In this document: piece by piece, positions 8,836-17,113 of the stretch
Layout of the letters: every line of letters starts with the position of its first letter
Position numbering within the stretch: the first letter of the stretch is position 1
Assembly: GCA_038137215.1 (NCBI GenBank)
Contig: JAYQBG010000003.1
Span: forward strand, 62,001 to 126,000
Origin: JABJAG01 sp038137215
GTDB taxonomy: Bacteria; Pseudomonadota; Alphaproteobacteria; UBA6615
Direction of reading: 5' to 3'
Length of the DNA: 64,000 nucleotides
Program-made: the position numbers and the translations under genes
The notes under the pieces: generated by a model
The model's input: the letters and a program-made list of their open reading frames with translations, nothing else
Told to the model about the DNA's origin: nothing
The model's database searches: none

Positions 8836-9108
8836 TCAAACGGCTTCGTCGGGGGTCAGCGCCTGGACCGACAAAGCATGCAAACCCGTCTCAAATTCTT
8901 CGCTCAGCAAGGCATATACCGACCTTTGCCGCGCCACACGTAATTCCCCGGCAAAGGATGAACTGACAACAGTGACCCGATAATGTGTTTCACCACCGGG
9001 TTGCGCCCCGGCATGGCCCGCGTGCAAATGGCTTTCGTCCTCGACTTCCAGCGTACTCGGATGAAGCGCTGCTTCGATCTTGGCTTGTATTCTCTCTGCG
9101 CGATTCAT
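8836..9108 (-). CDS. bolA: BolA family protein
   Basis: A 90-residue BolA-type protein. ATG 9108 is chosen, although the frame stays open upstream, because it gives the standard family length and the typical N-terminus MNRAERIQAKIEAAL. The class signature is present: a helix, then DESHLHAGHAG with the His residues that can bind a shared [2Fe-2S] cluster with a monothiol glutaredoxin, THYRVTVVSSSFAG, and RQRSVYALLSEEFETGLHAL. BolA/Grx pairs act in iron-sulfur trafficking and iron sensing. It is divergent from the J-domain gene across 69 bp, and the bolA / dnaJ-like / cobS-cobT order is common in alphaproteobacteria. No glutaredoxin gene lies in this window. Confidence 0.92.
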   Translation of the reverse strand: MNRAERIQAKIEAALHPSTLEVEDESHLHAGHAGAQPGGETHYRVTVVSSSFAGELRVARQRSVYALLSEEFETGLHALSVQALTPDEAV

Positions 9109-9177
9109 AGTCGATTCTCCTGAACGGCAATGCGGGGTTTGCTTGCTTCCGGCAGACCCCATGGACATATTCTCCAA

Positions 9178-9744
9178 ATGACACGTCGGCGCAAGAAAAT
9201 CGACCTCGATGAGTTGCTCGCGGAAGGAATCCCCCGCGACCCACCGGTGCAGATCTGCGAGCATCCGGGCTGCACACTGCCGGGTGAATTCCGCGCGCCC
9301 CGTTCCCCCAACCGATTGCGCGATTATCTGTGGTTCTGTCTCGATCATGTCAGGGCCTATAACAGCCAATGGAATTACTACGCGGATAAGGACGAGGACG
9401 CGGTGGAAGCCGACCGGCGCAGCACCGCCTACTGGGATCGGCCGACCTGGCCCCTCAACGGCGGCCGACCGTTCGAAGGAGTCCGCGACCCGTTTGAATT
9501 TTTCGAGACCGAAGAAGACGAAAATGTTCGCAGAAAATCCGAACTTCCGGACTCTCCTTACCCGCAAGCGCTTGCTATAATGGAACTCTCGCCGCCGGTT
9601 ACCCCCGATGTCATCAAGCGGCGGTATAAGGAATTGGTGAAACAACACCATCCCGATGCGAATGGTGGCGACAAACAGGCTGAAGAACGTCTCAAGGCCA
9701 TCAATCAGGCCTACACGACGCTGATGGAATCGACCGGCCCGTAA
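9178..9744 (+). CDS. J-domain (DnaJ-like) protein
   Basis: A protein of 188 residues from ATG 9178; an alternative start 16 codons upstream would overlap the divergent promoter space. The N-terminal half is family-specific, with a cysteine/histidine pair CEHPGCTLPGEFRAPRSP and a WFCLDHVRAYNSQWNYY block that may bind metal. A C-terminal J domain occupies roughly residues 130-188, with the HPD tripeptide in KQHHPDANGGDKQ that stimulates Hsp70 ATPase, ending in LKAINQAYTTL. It is a co-chaperone of the type that sits just upstream of cobS in alphaproteobacteria. A role in assembling the cobaltochelatase is possible but is only suggested by location. Confidence 0.87.
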   Translation: MTRRRKKIDLDELLAEGIPRDPPVQICEHPGCTLPGEFRAPRSPNRLRDYLWFCLDHVRAYNSQWNYYADKDEDAVEADRRSTAYWDRPTWPLNGGRPFEGVRDPFEFFETEEDENVRRKSELPDSPYPQALAIMELSPPVTPDVIKRRYKELVKQHHPDANGGDKQAEERLKAINQAYTTLMESTGP

Positions 9745-9770
9745 AGGCGGATCCCGGCGCAGGATAAACT

Positions 9771-10802
9771 TTGACGAAGAAGACGGAACCCACGATGGAA
9801 TCGACAGAATCGCTTGCCAGCACAGATATGCCCTCCAGCCCGGAGCCCGACATCAAGGTGTCCGCGCGCCAGGTGTTCGGAATTGACTCTGACATGGAGG
9901 TTCCGGCCTTCTCGGAATCCACCGTGCACGTGCCCACACTTGACGAGACCTATCGTTTCGACCCCGACACAACCCGCGCCATCCTGGCAGGATTCACCCA
10001 CAATCGCCGGGTGATGGTGCAGGGCTATCACGGCACCGGCAAATCGACCCATATCGAGCAAGTGGCCGCGCGCCTGAACTGGCCGTGTATCCGCGTCAAC
10101 CTGGACAGCCATATCAGCCGTATCGACCTGATCGGTAAGGATGCCATCGTGCTGCGCGACGGCGCGCAGGTGACCGAGTTTCGCGAAGGCCTGCTGCCCT
10201 GGACGCTGCAGCATCCCTGCGCACTGGTCTTTGACGAATACGATGCCGGACGCCCGGATGTCATGTTCGTGATCCAGCGCGTGCTGGAAGCCGACAGCAA
10301 GCTGACCCTGCTCGACCAGAACAAAGTCATCCGTCCCCACCCGAGCTTCCGCCTGTTCGCCACGGCCAACACGGTGGGCCTAGGCGACACCACTGGCCTC
10401 TATCACGGCACCCAGCAGATCAACCAGGCCCAGATGGACCGCTGGAACATCGTGACGACCCTCAACTACCTGCCCCATGATCAGGAGGTTGATATCATCG
10501 TCGCGAAATGCCCGGAATACGACAACGCCGAGGGCCGTGAGACGATTTCGGCCATGGTCGCCACAGCCGATCTGACCCGCGCCGGCTTCGTTGGCGGGGA
10601 TATCTCCACCGTCATGTCCCCGCGAACGGTCATCACTTGGGCCGAGAATGCACGGATTTTCGAATCCGTCGCGCTGGCGTTCACCGTGACCTTCCTGAAC
10701 AAGTGCGATGAAGTCGAGCGGCCGACCGTAGCCGAGTATTACCAGCGCTGTTTCGGGAAAGATCTCGATGACAGCGTGGTCGAAACAACCCAGACCCAGT
10801 AA
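9771..10802 (+). CDS. cobS: Cobaltochelatase subunit CobS (AAA+ ATPase)
   Basis: A MoxR-type AAA+ ATPase of 343 residues. With CobT it forms the motor that lets CobN insert cobalt into hydrogenobyrinate a,c-diamide in the aerobic cobalamin pathway. Walker A reads GYHGTGKST, Walker B ALVFDEYDAG, sensor 1 ATANTVGLGD, and the characteristic LYHGTQQINQAQMDRW stretch is intact. The start may be TTG 9771, which has AGGA 6 nt upstream, or ATG 9795, eight codons later and closer to the N-terminus I remember for CobS; the first is used here. cobT follows after 5 bp, clearly in the same operon. The CobN partner is not in the window. Confidence 0.95.
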   Translation: MTKKTEPTMESTESLASTDMPSSPEPDIKVSARQVFGIDSDMEVPAFSESTVHVPTLDETYRFDPDTTRAILAGFTHNRRVMVQGYHGTGKSTHIEQVAARLNWPCIRVNLDSHISRIDLIGKDAIVLRDGAQVTEFREGLLPWTLQHPCALVFDEYDAGRPDVMFVIQRVLEADSKLTLLDQNKVIRPHPSFRLFATANTVGLGDTTGLYHGTQQINQAQMDRWNIVTTLNYLPHDQEVDIIVAKCPEYDNAEGRETISAMVATADLTRAGFVGGDISTVMSPRTVITWAENARIFESVALAFTVTFLNKCDEVERPTVAEYYQRCFGKDLDDSVVETTQTQ

Positions 10803-10807
10803 ATTCG

Positions 10808-12697
10808 ATGGCCGGATCAGGCAGAAACAGCAACGACGGACCGGTCGAGGAATTTCTCCGGGTGACGGCGGCGGCCATGCGTGCGATCGCACGCGAGCCG
10901 GAACTGACGGCATCCTTCACACCCGACCCGCCGGCAATGAACGGCACCGAAGCACGCCTGCCGCTTCCCAACCGGGACCTCCCGGCCGAGGATGTGAGCA
11001 TCGCGCGCGGGGAAGCCGATGCCATGGCCCTGCGTCTGCGCCATCACGATACCGAGTTGCACACCGCACGGGTACCCACCGCGCCGGCCGCACGCGCCCT
11101 CTATGACGCCGTCGAGCAGGCCCGGGTGGAGGCCATCGGTGCCAACCGCATGATCGGGGTCGCCGACAATCTGGGGACAGCCCTCGAAGCACGCTGCCGG
11201 GACAAGGGTTTTGCCCGGGTCACCGAACGCGAACAGGTTCCTGTCTCTGAAGCTGTGGCCTTGCTGGTGCGCGAAGCCCTGACCGGCGCCGCCCCGCCCC
11301 CTTCGGCGCGGCAGATGGTCGATCTGTGGCGGCCCTATGTGGAATCGAAGATCGGCGCTTCGCTCTCGCATCTCGACAACCGGCTCGACGATCAGGAAGC
11401 CTTCCAGGACATCGTCCGGCAGATGATCTCGGATCTCGGCCTTGCCGAAGAGGAAATGAACGCCGAGCCCGACCCCAATGAGGAGAGCGGCGAAGAACAG
11501 GACGAGGCCGAAGGCGAGTCCACCGGCGAAGGTGAAAGCGACGGCGATGCCCGCTCGATGGACGGCACCGGCGAGGAAGAAGACGCCGGCGCGGAAAGCG
11601 AAGAGGCCGAAATGCCCTTCGAGGACGGCGACGGCGATCTGGATCCGGGTGCGGGTGACGAAGACTCGGATGCGCCGGGGCAACCCTGGCGGCCACCGGA
11701 ATTTGGTCACAACCAGGGCGAACAGTTCGTTTATGGCGCGTTCACGACCGAGTTCGACGAAGAGGTCGAGGCCGACGAATTGTGCGACCCCGACGAGCTT
11801 GCGCGTTTGCGCCAGCAGCTCGACCAGCAGCTCGGGCATCTTCAGAACGTGATCTCGCGCCTGGCCAACCGGCTGCAGCGCCGCCTGATGGCCAAACAGA
11901 CACGCACCTGGGATTTCGATCTCGAGGAAGGCCTGCTGGACACGGCCCGGCTGACCCGTGTGGTGACGAACCCGGCACATCCGTTGAGCTTCAAGCTCGA
12001 AAAGGACATGAACTTCCGCGACACCGTCGTGACCCTGCTGATCGACAATTCCGGCTCCATGCGCGGACGGCCCATTTCCGTTGCCGCCATGAGTGCGGAT
12101 ATTCTCGCCCGCACGCTCGAGCGGTGCGGCGTGAAGGTGGAGATTCTGGGTTTCACGACCCGCGCCTGGAAGGGTGGGCAGGCCCGCGAAAAATGGCTCG
12201 CCGCCGGCAAACCGGCCAATCCGGGCCGCCTGAACGACCTGCGGCACATCATCTACAAATCCGCCGACGCACCCTGGCGCCGCGCCCGCAAAAACCTGGG
12301 GCTCATGCTGCGTGAAGGTTTGCTAAAGGAAAATATCGATGGAGAAGCCCTGCTCTGGGCCCACAGCCGCCTGCTCGGCCGGCCCGAACAGCGCCGCATC
12401 CTGATGATCGTGTCCGACGGCGCGCCGGTCGATGATTCCACGCTTTCAGTCAACGCCGGAAACTATCTGGAGCGCCACCTGCGGCAGATCATCGAGTGGA
12501 TCGAGACCTACTCGCCTGTTGAACTTCTGGCCATCGGCATCGGCCATGACGTGACCCGCTACTATAAGCGCGCGGTGACCATCGTGGACGCCGAGCAACT
12601 CGGCGGGACGGTGATGGACCAGCTGGCCGAGTTGTTCGACGAGGTGGAGGATGGCGGCCCCCGTCGCGGCGGTGGCCGGCCCAACCGGGCTGCCTAG
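10808..12697 (+). CDS. cobT: Cobaltochelatase subunit CobT (VWA protein)
   Basis: A 629-residue CobT, partner of CobS in the ATP-driven cobalt chelatase of aerobic vitamin B12 synthesis. The N-terminal helical region (to about residue 215) leads into a highly acidic Glu/Asp-rich segment of about 75 residues (near 11460-11690), then a conserved linker with EFGHNQGEQFVYGAF and FTTEFDEEVEADEL. The C-terminal third is a von Willebrand A domain whose MIDAS motif reads LIDNSGSMRGRP, with later SDGAPVDDSTL. Length and order match the family. It ends in TAG. A degraded esterase-like gene follows 30 bp downstream. Confidence 0.96.
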   Translation: MAGSGRNSNDGPVEEFLRVTAAAMRAIAREPELTASFTPDPPAMNGTEARLPLPNRDLPAEDVSIARGEADAMALRLRHHDTELHTARVPTAPAARALYDAVEQARVEAIGANRMIGVADNLGTALEARCRDKGFARVTEREQVPVSEAVALLVREALTGAAPPPSARQMVDLWRPYVESKIGASLSHLDNRLDDQEAFQDIVRQMISDLGLAEEEMNAEPDPNEESGEEQDEAEGESTGEGESDGDARSMDGTGEEEDAGAESEEAEMPFEDGDGDLDPGAGDEDSDAPGQPWRPPEFGHNQGEQFVYGAFTTEFDEEVEADELCDPDELARLRQQLDQQLGHLQNVISRLANRLQRRLMAKQTRTWDFDLEEGLLDTARLTRVVTNPAHPLSFKLEKDMNFRDTVVTLLIDNSGSMRGRPISVAAMSADILARTLERCGVKVEILGFTTRAWKGGQAREKWLAAGKPANPGRLNDLRHIIYKSADAPWRRARKNLGLMLREGLLKENIDGEALLWAHSRLLGRPEQRRILMIVSDGAPVDDSTLSVNAGNYLERHLRQIIEWIETYSPVELLAIGIGHDVTRYYKRAVTIVDAEQLGGTVMDQLAELFDEVEDGGPRRGGGRPNRAA

Positions 12698-12727
12698 GGG
12701 CCACCACGGATCGGACAACACAACACC

Positions 12728-13659
12728 ATGCGCAACCTGATCCTTACCCTCCTCTTGACCATGGCATTGTCGACCACCGGCGCCGGGGCGGAGTCCCGCG
12801 CCATCGACCTGCACAAGGGTCTGGGCGAGCAAAAGCGTGTCGGAAAGCTGATCTGGCGTGGCGGCGTGGAGATGCAATTCTCCAATCCCGGTTTCGGCGG
12901 CATCTCGGCTATGGAGGTCGAGGTTGGCGGGCGGACCGCCTACCTGATCACCGACCGGGGAGAACTCGCCGAAGTAACCCTCGAATATAATGCGGGCGGC
13001 AACCTGATCGGGGCCGAGCTTGCCGATCTGCGTGGCATCGTCGGCGCCGGCGGCCGGGGTATCAACTCCGCCATCGAGGCCATTGCCGAAATGCCCGATG
13101 GCGGCCGGCTAATCGTTTATGAGCGCAAGCATCGCCTGATGCATTTTCCACGCTCGGTCACGTCCCTGATTGGCACACCGCGCCCATCGGGCTGGAGCGC
13201 GCCCTCTCCAATCGCGGCGTCGAAGCCGCGAGTGCCACTGCGGACCGGGAACTCCTTCTGATCGCCGAGGACATGCCCACGTCGCGTGGTTTCACCATGG
13301 CCTGGCTGGGCGATGGTGCCAGCTGGACGCCCATGACCTACGCGCTCTACCAGCCCTATCGGCCGACCGGCGCTGCCCTGCTGCCCAATGGCGACATTCT
13401 GGTGATCGAACGCTGCGGCACGGTGACGAACCCGAAGGGCACCCGGTTCGCACGGATATCGAAGCGCCAGCTCCGGCCCGGCGCGCCCATCCAGACAACC
13501 GAAGTAGCCCGGCTCCAGCCACCCTTCGTAACCGAGAACTTCGAGGCCCTCGCCATCGCGCAGGGGCTGGGCGGCCAGACGCTGGTCTATGTCGCAAGCG
13601 ACAACTAGTTTTCACGAACCCGTCCGACGGTCCTGCTGGTCTTCGAGTTGCTGCCCTAG
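12728..13659 (+). pseudogene. Esterase-like/phytase-family exported protein, frameshifted and nonsense-interrupted
   Basis: The reading frame opens with a signal peptide (MRNLILTLLLTMALSTTGAGA), then a domain resembling the esterase-like activity of phytase family, with FSNPGFGGISAMEV and EAIAEMPDGGRLIVYERKHR. After MHFP at about 13148 the frame is lost: the following bases, read one frame over, continue the protein (TLGHVPDWHTAPIGLERALS ... LLLIAED ... EALAIAQGLGG). One base missing from a CCN codon at 13148-13149 explains this. That second frame then meets TAG at 13606-13608, right before FSRTRPTVLLVFELLP and a normal TAG at 13657-13659, which looks like the family's C-terminal strand. Two independent lesions make a non-functional gene likely; sequencing error is the alternative. 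Confidence 0.75.
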
Positions 13660-13683
13660 CCCTCGACGCCAGGAGAGCGACGC

Positions 13684-14919
13684 CTAGCCTTCGACCCAGT
13701 ACTTCCAGGCCGCCGCATAGGTGTCGGTCCGGATCGCGTCGCGCACAGCCTCCAGCAAGCGGTTCATGAACCGCACATTGTGGATGGCTATCAGCTGCCC
13801 GGCATTGGTCTCGCCCGCCTTCACCAGATGATGGATGTAAGCACGCGAGACGGTCGTACAGGTCGCACAGTCGCATTCGGGATCGAGCGGTCCCTGATCG
13901 TCGCGGAAGCGGGCATTCTTGATATTGATGAAATCGCGTCCGTTCTCGGCCTCCCCCAGACCGGGGCGGATATAGGAACTGCCGTGGCGGGCAAGGCGCG
14001 TGGGGTTTACACAGTCGAAGGTATCGATACCCTTGGCCGCCCCGTTCCAGACATCACGCACGCTCCCCACACCCAGCAGGTGGATCGGCCGTGCTTCCGG
14101 CGTGGCTGCGTCAAGAGGCGCCATGGCCATCGCAACGACTTCGTCCATCTCGGCGGCATCGCCCCCAAGGCAACCGCCCACCGCATACCCGAAATAGGGT
14201 TGTGACGCCGTGAACTCCGAACTCTCGCGGCGCAGGTCTTCATAGACCCCGCCCTGGGTGATGCCGTACAGCGCCTGCGGGCCGGCCGAGCCTTCCGCGT
14301 CACGCTGAAACTCGGCCAGAGAGCGCTTTGCCCAGCGATGGGTGAGCTCCATGGAGTTCGCGGTGTAGTCGCGATCCACGTGATAGGGCGTACACTCATC
14401 CAGCACGAGGATGATGTCGGCCCCGATGCCGCGCTGGATGCGGATCGAATCTTCGGGAGTCAGTGTGATCTTCGCTCCATCGATGTAGGAGCGGAAAGAG
14501 GCACCCTCTTCGGTGATCTTCAGCAGCGAGGGGTCGCGCCCGTCACCACGGTTTCCCTTGATCTCCTTGGCGCCGCTGCCGCCGCCCAGTGAGAAAATCT
14601 GAAAGCCGCCGGAATCCGTCAGCATCGGTCCGTCCCAGCCCATCATCTTGTGCAGGCCGCCCAGCCTGGCGATCTGCTCCGCGCCGGGCTGCAGCATCAG
14701 GTGATAGGTGTTGCCCAGTACGAACTGGGTGCCTTCGGCTCTGGCCTGGGCGGGCAGCACGCCCCGGATCGCGCCGCGCGTCGCGCAGAAGATGAACGCC
14801 GGTGTCTCGATGGTGCCGTGGGGCGTGGTTAGGACACCGGATCGCGCCGCACCCGGCCAGCCGGGATCGGCTGTTACCGTGTGGGTCACGTCAAACGCAA
14901 AACCGGGATAGTCGGTCAT
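13684..14919 (-). CDS. tgt: tRNA-guanine (queuine) transglycosylase
   Basis: A 411-residue TGT that exchanges guanine-34 for preQ1 in GUN-anticodon tRNAs. The substrate-binding and catalytic segments are readable: ILVLDECTPY, the LTDSGGFQIFSLG Asp, YGITQGG, GYAVGGCLGG, and the second catalytic Asp in TFDCVNPTRLARHG. Zinc ligands lie in CDCATCTTVSRAYIHHL. It is longer than the roughly 375-residue bacterial norm, mainly because of about 20 residues between SLG and ITEEG (GGGSGAKEIKGNRGDGRDPS). ATG 14919 follows a 107-bp gap that contains the rpmB terminator, so tgt probably has its own promoter. It converges on the damaged esterase gene with 24 bp between stops. Confidence 0.95.
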   Translation of the reverse strand: MTDYPGFAFDVTHTVTADPGWPGAARSGVLTTPHGTIETPAFIFCATRGAIRGVLPAQARAEGTQFVLGNTYHLMLQPGAEQIARLGGLHKMMGWDGPMLTDSGGFQIFSLGGGSGAKEIKGNRGDGRDPSLLKITEEGASFRSYIDGAKITLTPEDSIRIQRGIGADIILVLDECTPYHVDRDYTANSMELTHRWAKRSLAEFQRDAEGSAGPQALYGITQGGVYEDLRRESSEFTASQPYFGYAVGGCLGGDAAEMDEVVAMAMAPLDAATPEARPIHLLGVGSVRDVWNGAAKGIDTFDCVNPTRLARHGSSYIRPGLGEAENGRDFINIKNARFRDDQGPLDPECDCATCTTVSRAYIHHLVKAGETNAGQLIAIHNVRFMNRLLEAVRDAIRTDTYAAAWKYWVEG

Positions 14920-14977
14920 GGTGAGGTCATCCGGCCTGAACTTCGAAGCGTTGCCCGAAGGTATAGCGGGCGGGCAG

Positions 14978-15004
14978 AAAAAAAGCCCGCGAAAGGCGGG
15001 CCTT
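14978..15004 (-). terminator. Rho-independent terminator after rpmB
   Basis: Read on the minus strand, the 3' flank of rpmB folds into a stem GCCCGC / GCGGGC with a five-base loop CTTTC, followed by a run of seven T. This is a classical intrinsic terminator placed 23 bp past the rpmB stop codon, and it separates rpmB from tgt. Confidence 0.85.
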
Positions 15005-15026
15005 CTTCAATCCGTGATGGCGCGCG

Positions 15027-15314
15027 CTAAAGGGCGAGCTCTGCCTTGTCGAGGTCGCGCTTCATCTGGCGCAGTTCGCGCGGCAATTTGGAGACCGCTG
15101 TGCCACGCAGGAAGGCATCGACGCCGCCCTTGTGTTCAATGGTCCGCATCGCGCTGGCGGTCATGCGCACGCGTATGCCCCGGGCCAGGGTTTCGCTGTA
15201 CAGCATGGTCGACTGCAGGTTCGGCAGGAACCGGCGGCGGGTCTTGTTGTGCGCGTGACTGACGTTGTTACCCGTCATCACGCCTTTGCCAGTGATGGCG
15301 CAGCGGCGCGACAT
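15027..15314 (-). CDS. rpmB: 50S ribosomal protein L28
   Basis: A 95-residue L28, a structural protein of the large ribosomal subunit. The alphaproteobacterial N-terminus MSRRCAITGKGVMTGNNVSH and the basic NKTRRRFLPNLQ are intact; the C-terminal extension (HKGGVDAFLRGTAVSKLP, then a helix) is of the alphaproteobacterial length. The start at 15314 is chosen over an in-frame ATG four codons upstream because GGAG lies at the right distance and the family begins MSRRC. The gene is followed by an intrinsic terminator and lies 99 bp downstream of meaB, so it probably has its own promoter. Confidence 0.96.
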   Translation of the reverse strand: MSRRCAITGKGVMTGNNVSHAHNKTRRRFLPNLQSTMLYSETLARGIRVRMTASAMRTIEHKGGVDAFLRGTAVSKLPRELRQMKRDLDKAELAL

Positions 15315-15413
15315 AGTTCGCTCCATACAATGAGTTTCGCGCCACAGGCGGCGCTTTCGGCGAAGGTTCTAGGCGAAGCGTCCGGTCCGGTCAAGCCCGA
15401 GTTTGTGCGTGCT

Positions 15414-16403
15414 TCAGCCCCCGCGAAAGGCCTCCAGCAAGGCCTGTGCCGCCGCCGAGGGGGTCAGGCGTGCATCCGACACCTTGGATTCGAGTTCGTC
15501 GAGCTTCCGGCGCACCTCGGGATGCTTACGGAAGGCCGATAGCAGGTTCTCATCCACCTCCCCCCACATCCATCGCCGGGCCTGTTCGGCGCGGTTCGCC
15601 GCAAAGGCACCCGACGCCTCAGCCACATTGCGGAATTCACCAATTTTCTCCCAGACATCCGGGATTCCATCGCGTTGGAGCGAGGAGCAGGTCAAAACTT
15701 CAGGAACCCAATCCGCCGTCATCGGGTGCAGCAGGCGCAGGGCGTTCGCATATTCGGACGCCGAGCGGCCCGCCGCGTCTTTCAAGTCGCCATCGGCCTT
15801 GTTCACAACCACCAGATCCGCCAGTTCCATGATGCCCTTCTTGATGCCCTGCAACTCGTCGCCCCCGCTGGGCAGCAACAGCAGCAGGAAGACATCGACC
15901 AGATCGGCCACGGCCGTCTCCGACTGGCCGACACCGACAGTTTCCACCAGCACCACATCGAAGCCCGCGGCTTCGCACATCAATAGAACCTCGCGGGTCC
16001 GCTGCGCCACACCGCCCAAGGTGCCTGCCGTCGGGGAAGGCCGGATGAAGGCTTCGGGCGCGCGGGACAGCTGCTCCATGCGGGTCTTGTCCCCCAGAAT
16101 CGAGCCGCCGGTCCGCTGAGAGGACGGGTCCACCGCCAGCACCGCAACCTTATGCCCCTGGGCGATCACATGCTGACCGAAAGCTTCGATGAAGGTCGAT
16201 TTTCCCACGCCCGGAACCCCCGACACACCGACCCGGATCGCACCGCCGGTCTTCGGCAAAACGGCTTCAAGCAAGGCTTCGGCCTGTTGCCGGTGATCAT
16301 CGCGCGTGGATTCGATCAACGTGATCGCCCGCGCCAGCGCGCGACGGTCGCCCCCCAGGACCTGTTTGGCCAGCTCGGCCATCTCCTGATCCGCGCCAGC
16401 CAT
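15414..16403 (-). CDS. meaB: Methylmalonyl-CoA mutase-associated GTPase MeaB
   Basis: A 329-residue G3E-family P-loop GTPase that gates cofactor loading and protects adenosylcobalamin-dependent methylmalonyl-CoA mutase. Visible motifs are Walker A GVPGVGKST, the switch region DPSSQRTGGSILGDKTRM, the Walker B/switch ETVGVGQSE, and the guanine-specificity NKAD. The C-terminal dimerisation helices follow (RKHPEVRRKLDELESKV). Its start overlaps the stop of the upstream Lrp-type regulator by one base (TAATG), so they are co-translated. Its client ScpA is encoded about 1.2 kb upstream on the same strand, which supports the assignment. Confidence 0.94.
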   Translation of the reverse strand: MAGADQEMAELAKQVLGGDRRALARAITLIESTRDDHRQQAEALLEAVLPKTGGAIRVGVSGVPGVGKSTFIEAFGQHVIAQGHKVAVLAVDPSSQRTGGSILGDKTRMEQLSRAPEAFIRPSPTAGTLGGVAQRTREVLLMCEAAGFDVVLVETVGVGQSETAVADLVDVFLLLLLPSGGDELQGIKKGIMELADLVVVNKADGDLKDAAGRSASEYANALRLLHPMTADWVPEVLTCSSLQRDGIPDVWEKIGEFRNVAEASGAFAANRAEQARRWMWGEVDENLLSAFRKHPEVRRKLDELESKVSDARLTPSAAAQALLEAFRGG

Positions 16404-16903
16404 TACGCGCCCTCTTTACCGCTTCCGCGCGACAGCGCCGGACGGACGGGCTTGTGTTCGACCGGAGAAGACAGGACCAGCGAGCTGCGCACATCCCCGA
16501 TTTTGCGGAACCGCGAGATGATATCCTCCAGTTCAGGTATCGATCGCACCGACACCCGGATCAGGAAGCTGTCATCGCCGGTCACGTGATGACATTCGAC
16601 CACGGCATCCAGAGACCCACAGAGGCCGGTCACGCGCCGGAAATCCAGATCCGAGGCCGACAGGCGCAGGAAGGCACCGATGCTTTCCCCAAGGGCCGCG
16701 CGCGCCACCTGCGCGCTATAGCCCGTGATCACGCCTGCAGTTTCCAGCTTGCGGAGACGCTCGGCCACTGCGGGCGTGGACATCCCGACCCGCCGCGCGA
16801 CCTCCCGAAACGACAGCCGGGCATCGTCCTGAACAATCGCGAGCAAAGCCCGGTCCGTGGAATCGATCTCAGTTGCCGTTTGTAAGGTCAAAACCGCTCC
16901 CAA
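16403..16903 (-). CDS. Lrp/AsnC family transcriptional regulator
   Basis: A 166-residue regulator with an N-terminal AsnC-type winged helix-turn-helix (IDSTDRALLAIVQDDARLS, then FREVARRVGMSTPAVAERLR) and a C-terminal RAM/ligand-binding domain (CGSLDAVVECHHVTGDDSFL, with the usual GDDSFLIRV strand). Such proteins respond to amino acids or related metabolites. It is co-translated with meaB and lies downstream of scpA, so control of propionate or branched-chain degradation genes is plausible but inferred from location only. An AT-rich imperfect inverted repeat just upstream (16926-16983) is a candidate autoregulatory operator. Confidence 0.9.
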   Translation of the reverse strand: MGAVLTLQTATEIDSTDRALLAIVQDDARLSFREVARRVGMSTPAVAERLRKLETAGVITGYSAQVARAALGESIGAFLRLSASDLDFRRVTGLCGSLDAVVECHHVTGDDSFLIRVSVRSIPELEDIISRFRKIGDVRSSLVLSSPVEHKPVRPALSRGSGKEGA

Positions 16904-16925
16904 TTTCCAAAACCCGCGAAAAACG

Positions 16926-16983
16926 ATGATTTATCGTACGTTTGTACATATATTACAACCTATACAATGTAAACGTAAATCAT
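16926..16983 (-). promoter_or_regulatory. AT-rich imperfect inverted repeat, candidate operator/promoter of the Lrp-meaB operon
   Basis: The two ends of this segment mirror each other: the left arm ATGATTTA-TCGT-ACGTTTGTACAT and the right arm ATGTAAACGTAAATCAT share ATGATTTA, ACGTTT and ACAT in inverted order around an AT-rich centre. It starts 23 bp upstream of the Lrp-type regulator's start codon, in otherwise GC-rich DNA. The rest of the gap up to 17113 has GACAGCTG and GTGACA repeats of unclear meaning. A regulator-binding site is inferred. Confidence 0.4.
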
Positions 16984-17113
16984 ATTCTTAAACCACCTTT
17001 CAAGCGTCACGTCATCGTGTCAGGCGCGTGACAGCTGGCACGTGTTTGGCACGGTTCGCGGCACGCTGTGACACCGTTGGGACAGCTGTGAGACACGCGT
17101 GCCGCAGCGCGAT

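Noticed and set aside
9771..9795. Choice of cobS start as an anomaly
   Set aside because: TTG 9771 or ATG 9795 are both normal possibilities; this is a start-codon ambiguity and not biology.
17000..17100. GACAGCTG and GTGACA repeats between the Lrp regulator and the 151-residue gene
   Set aside because: Short and irregular; no consistent spacing or symmetry that would support an operator or repeat array.
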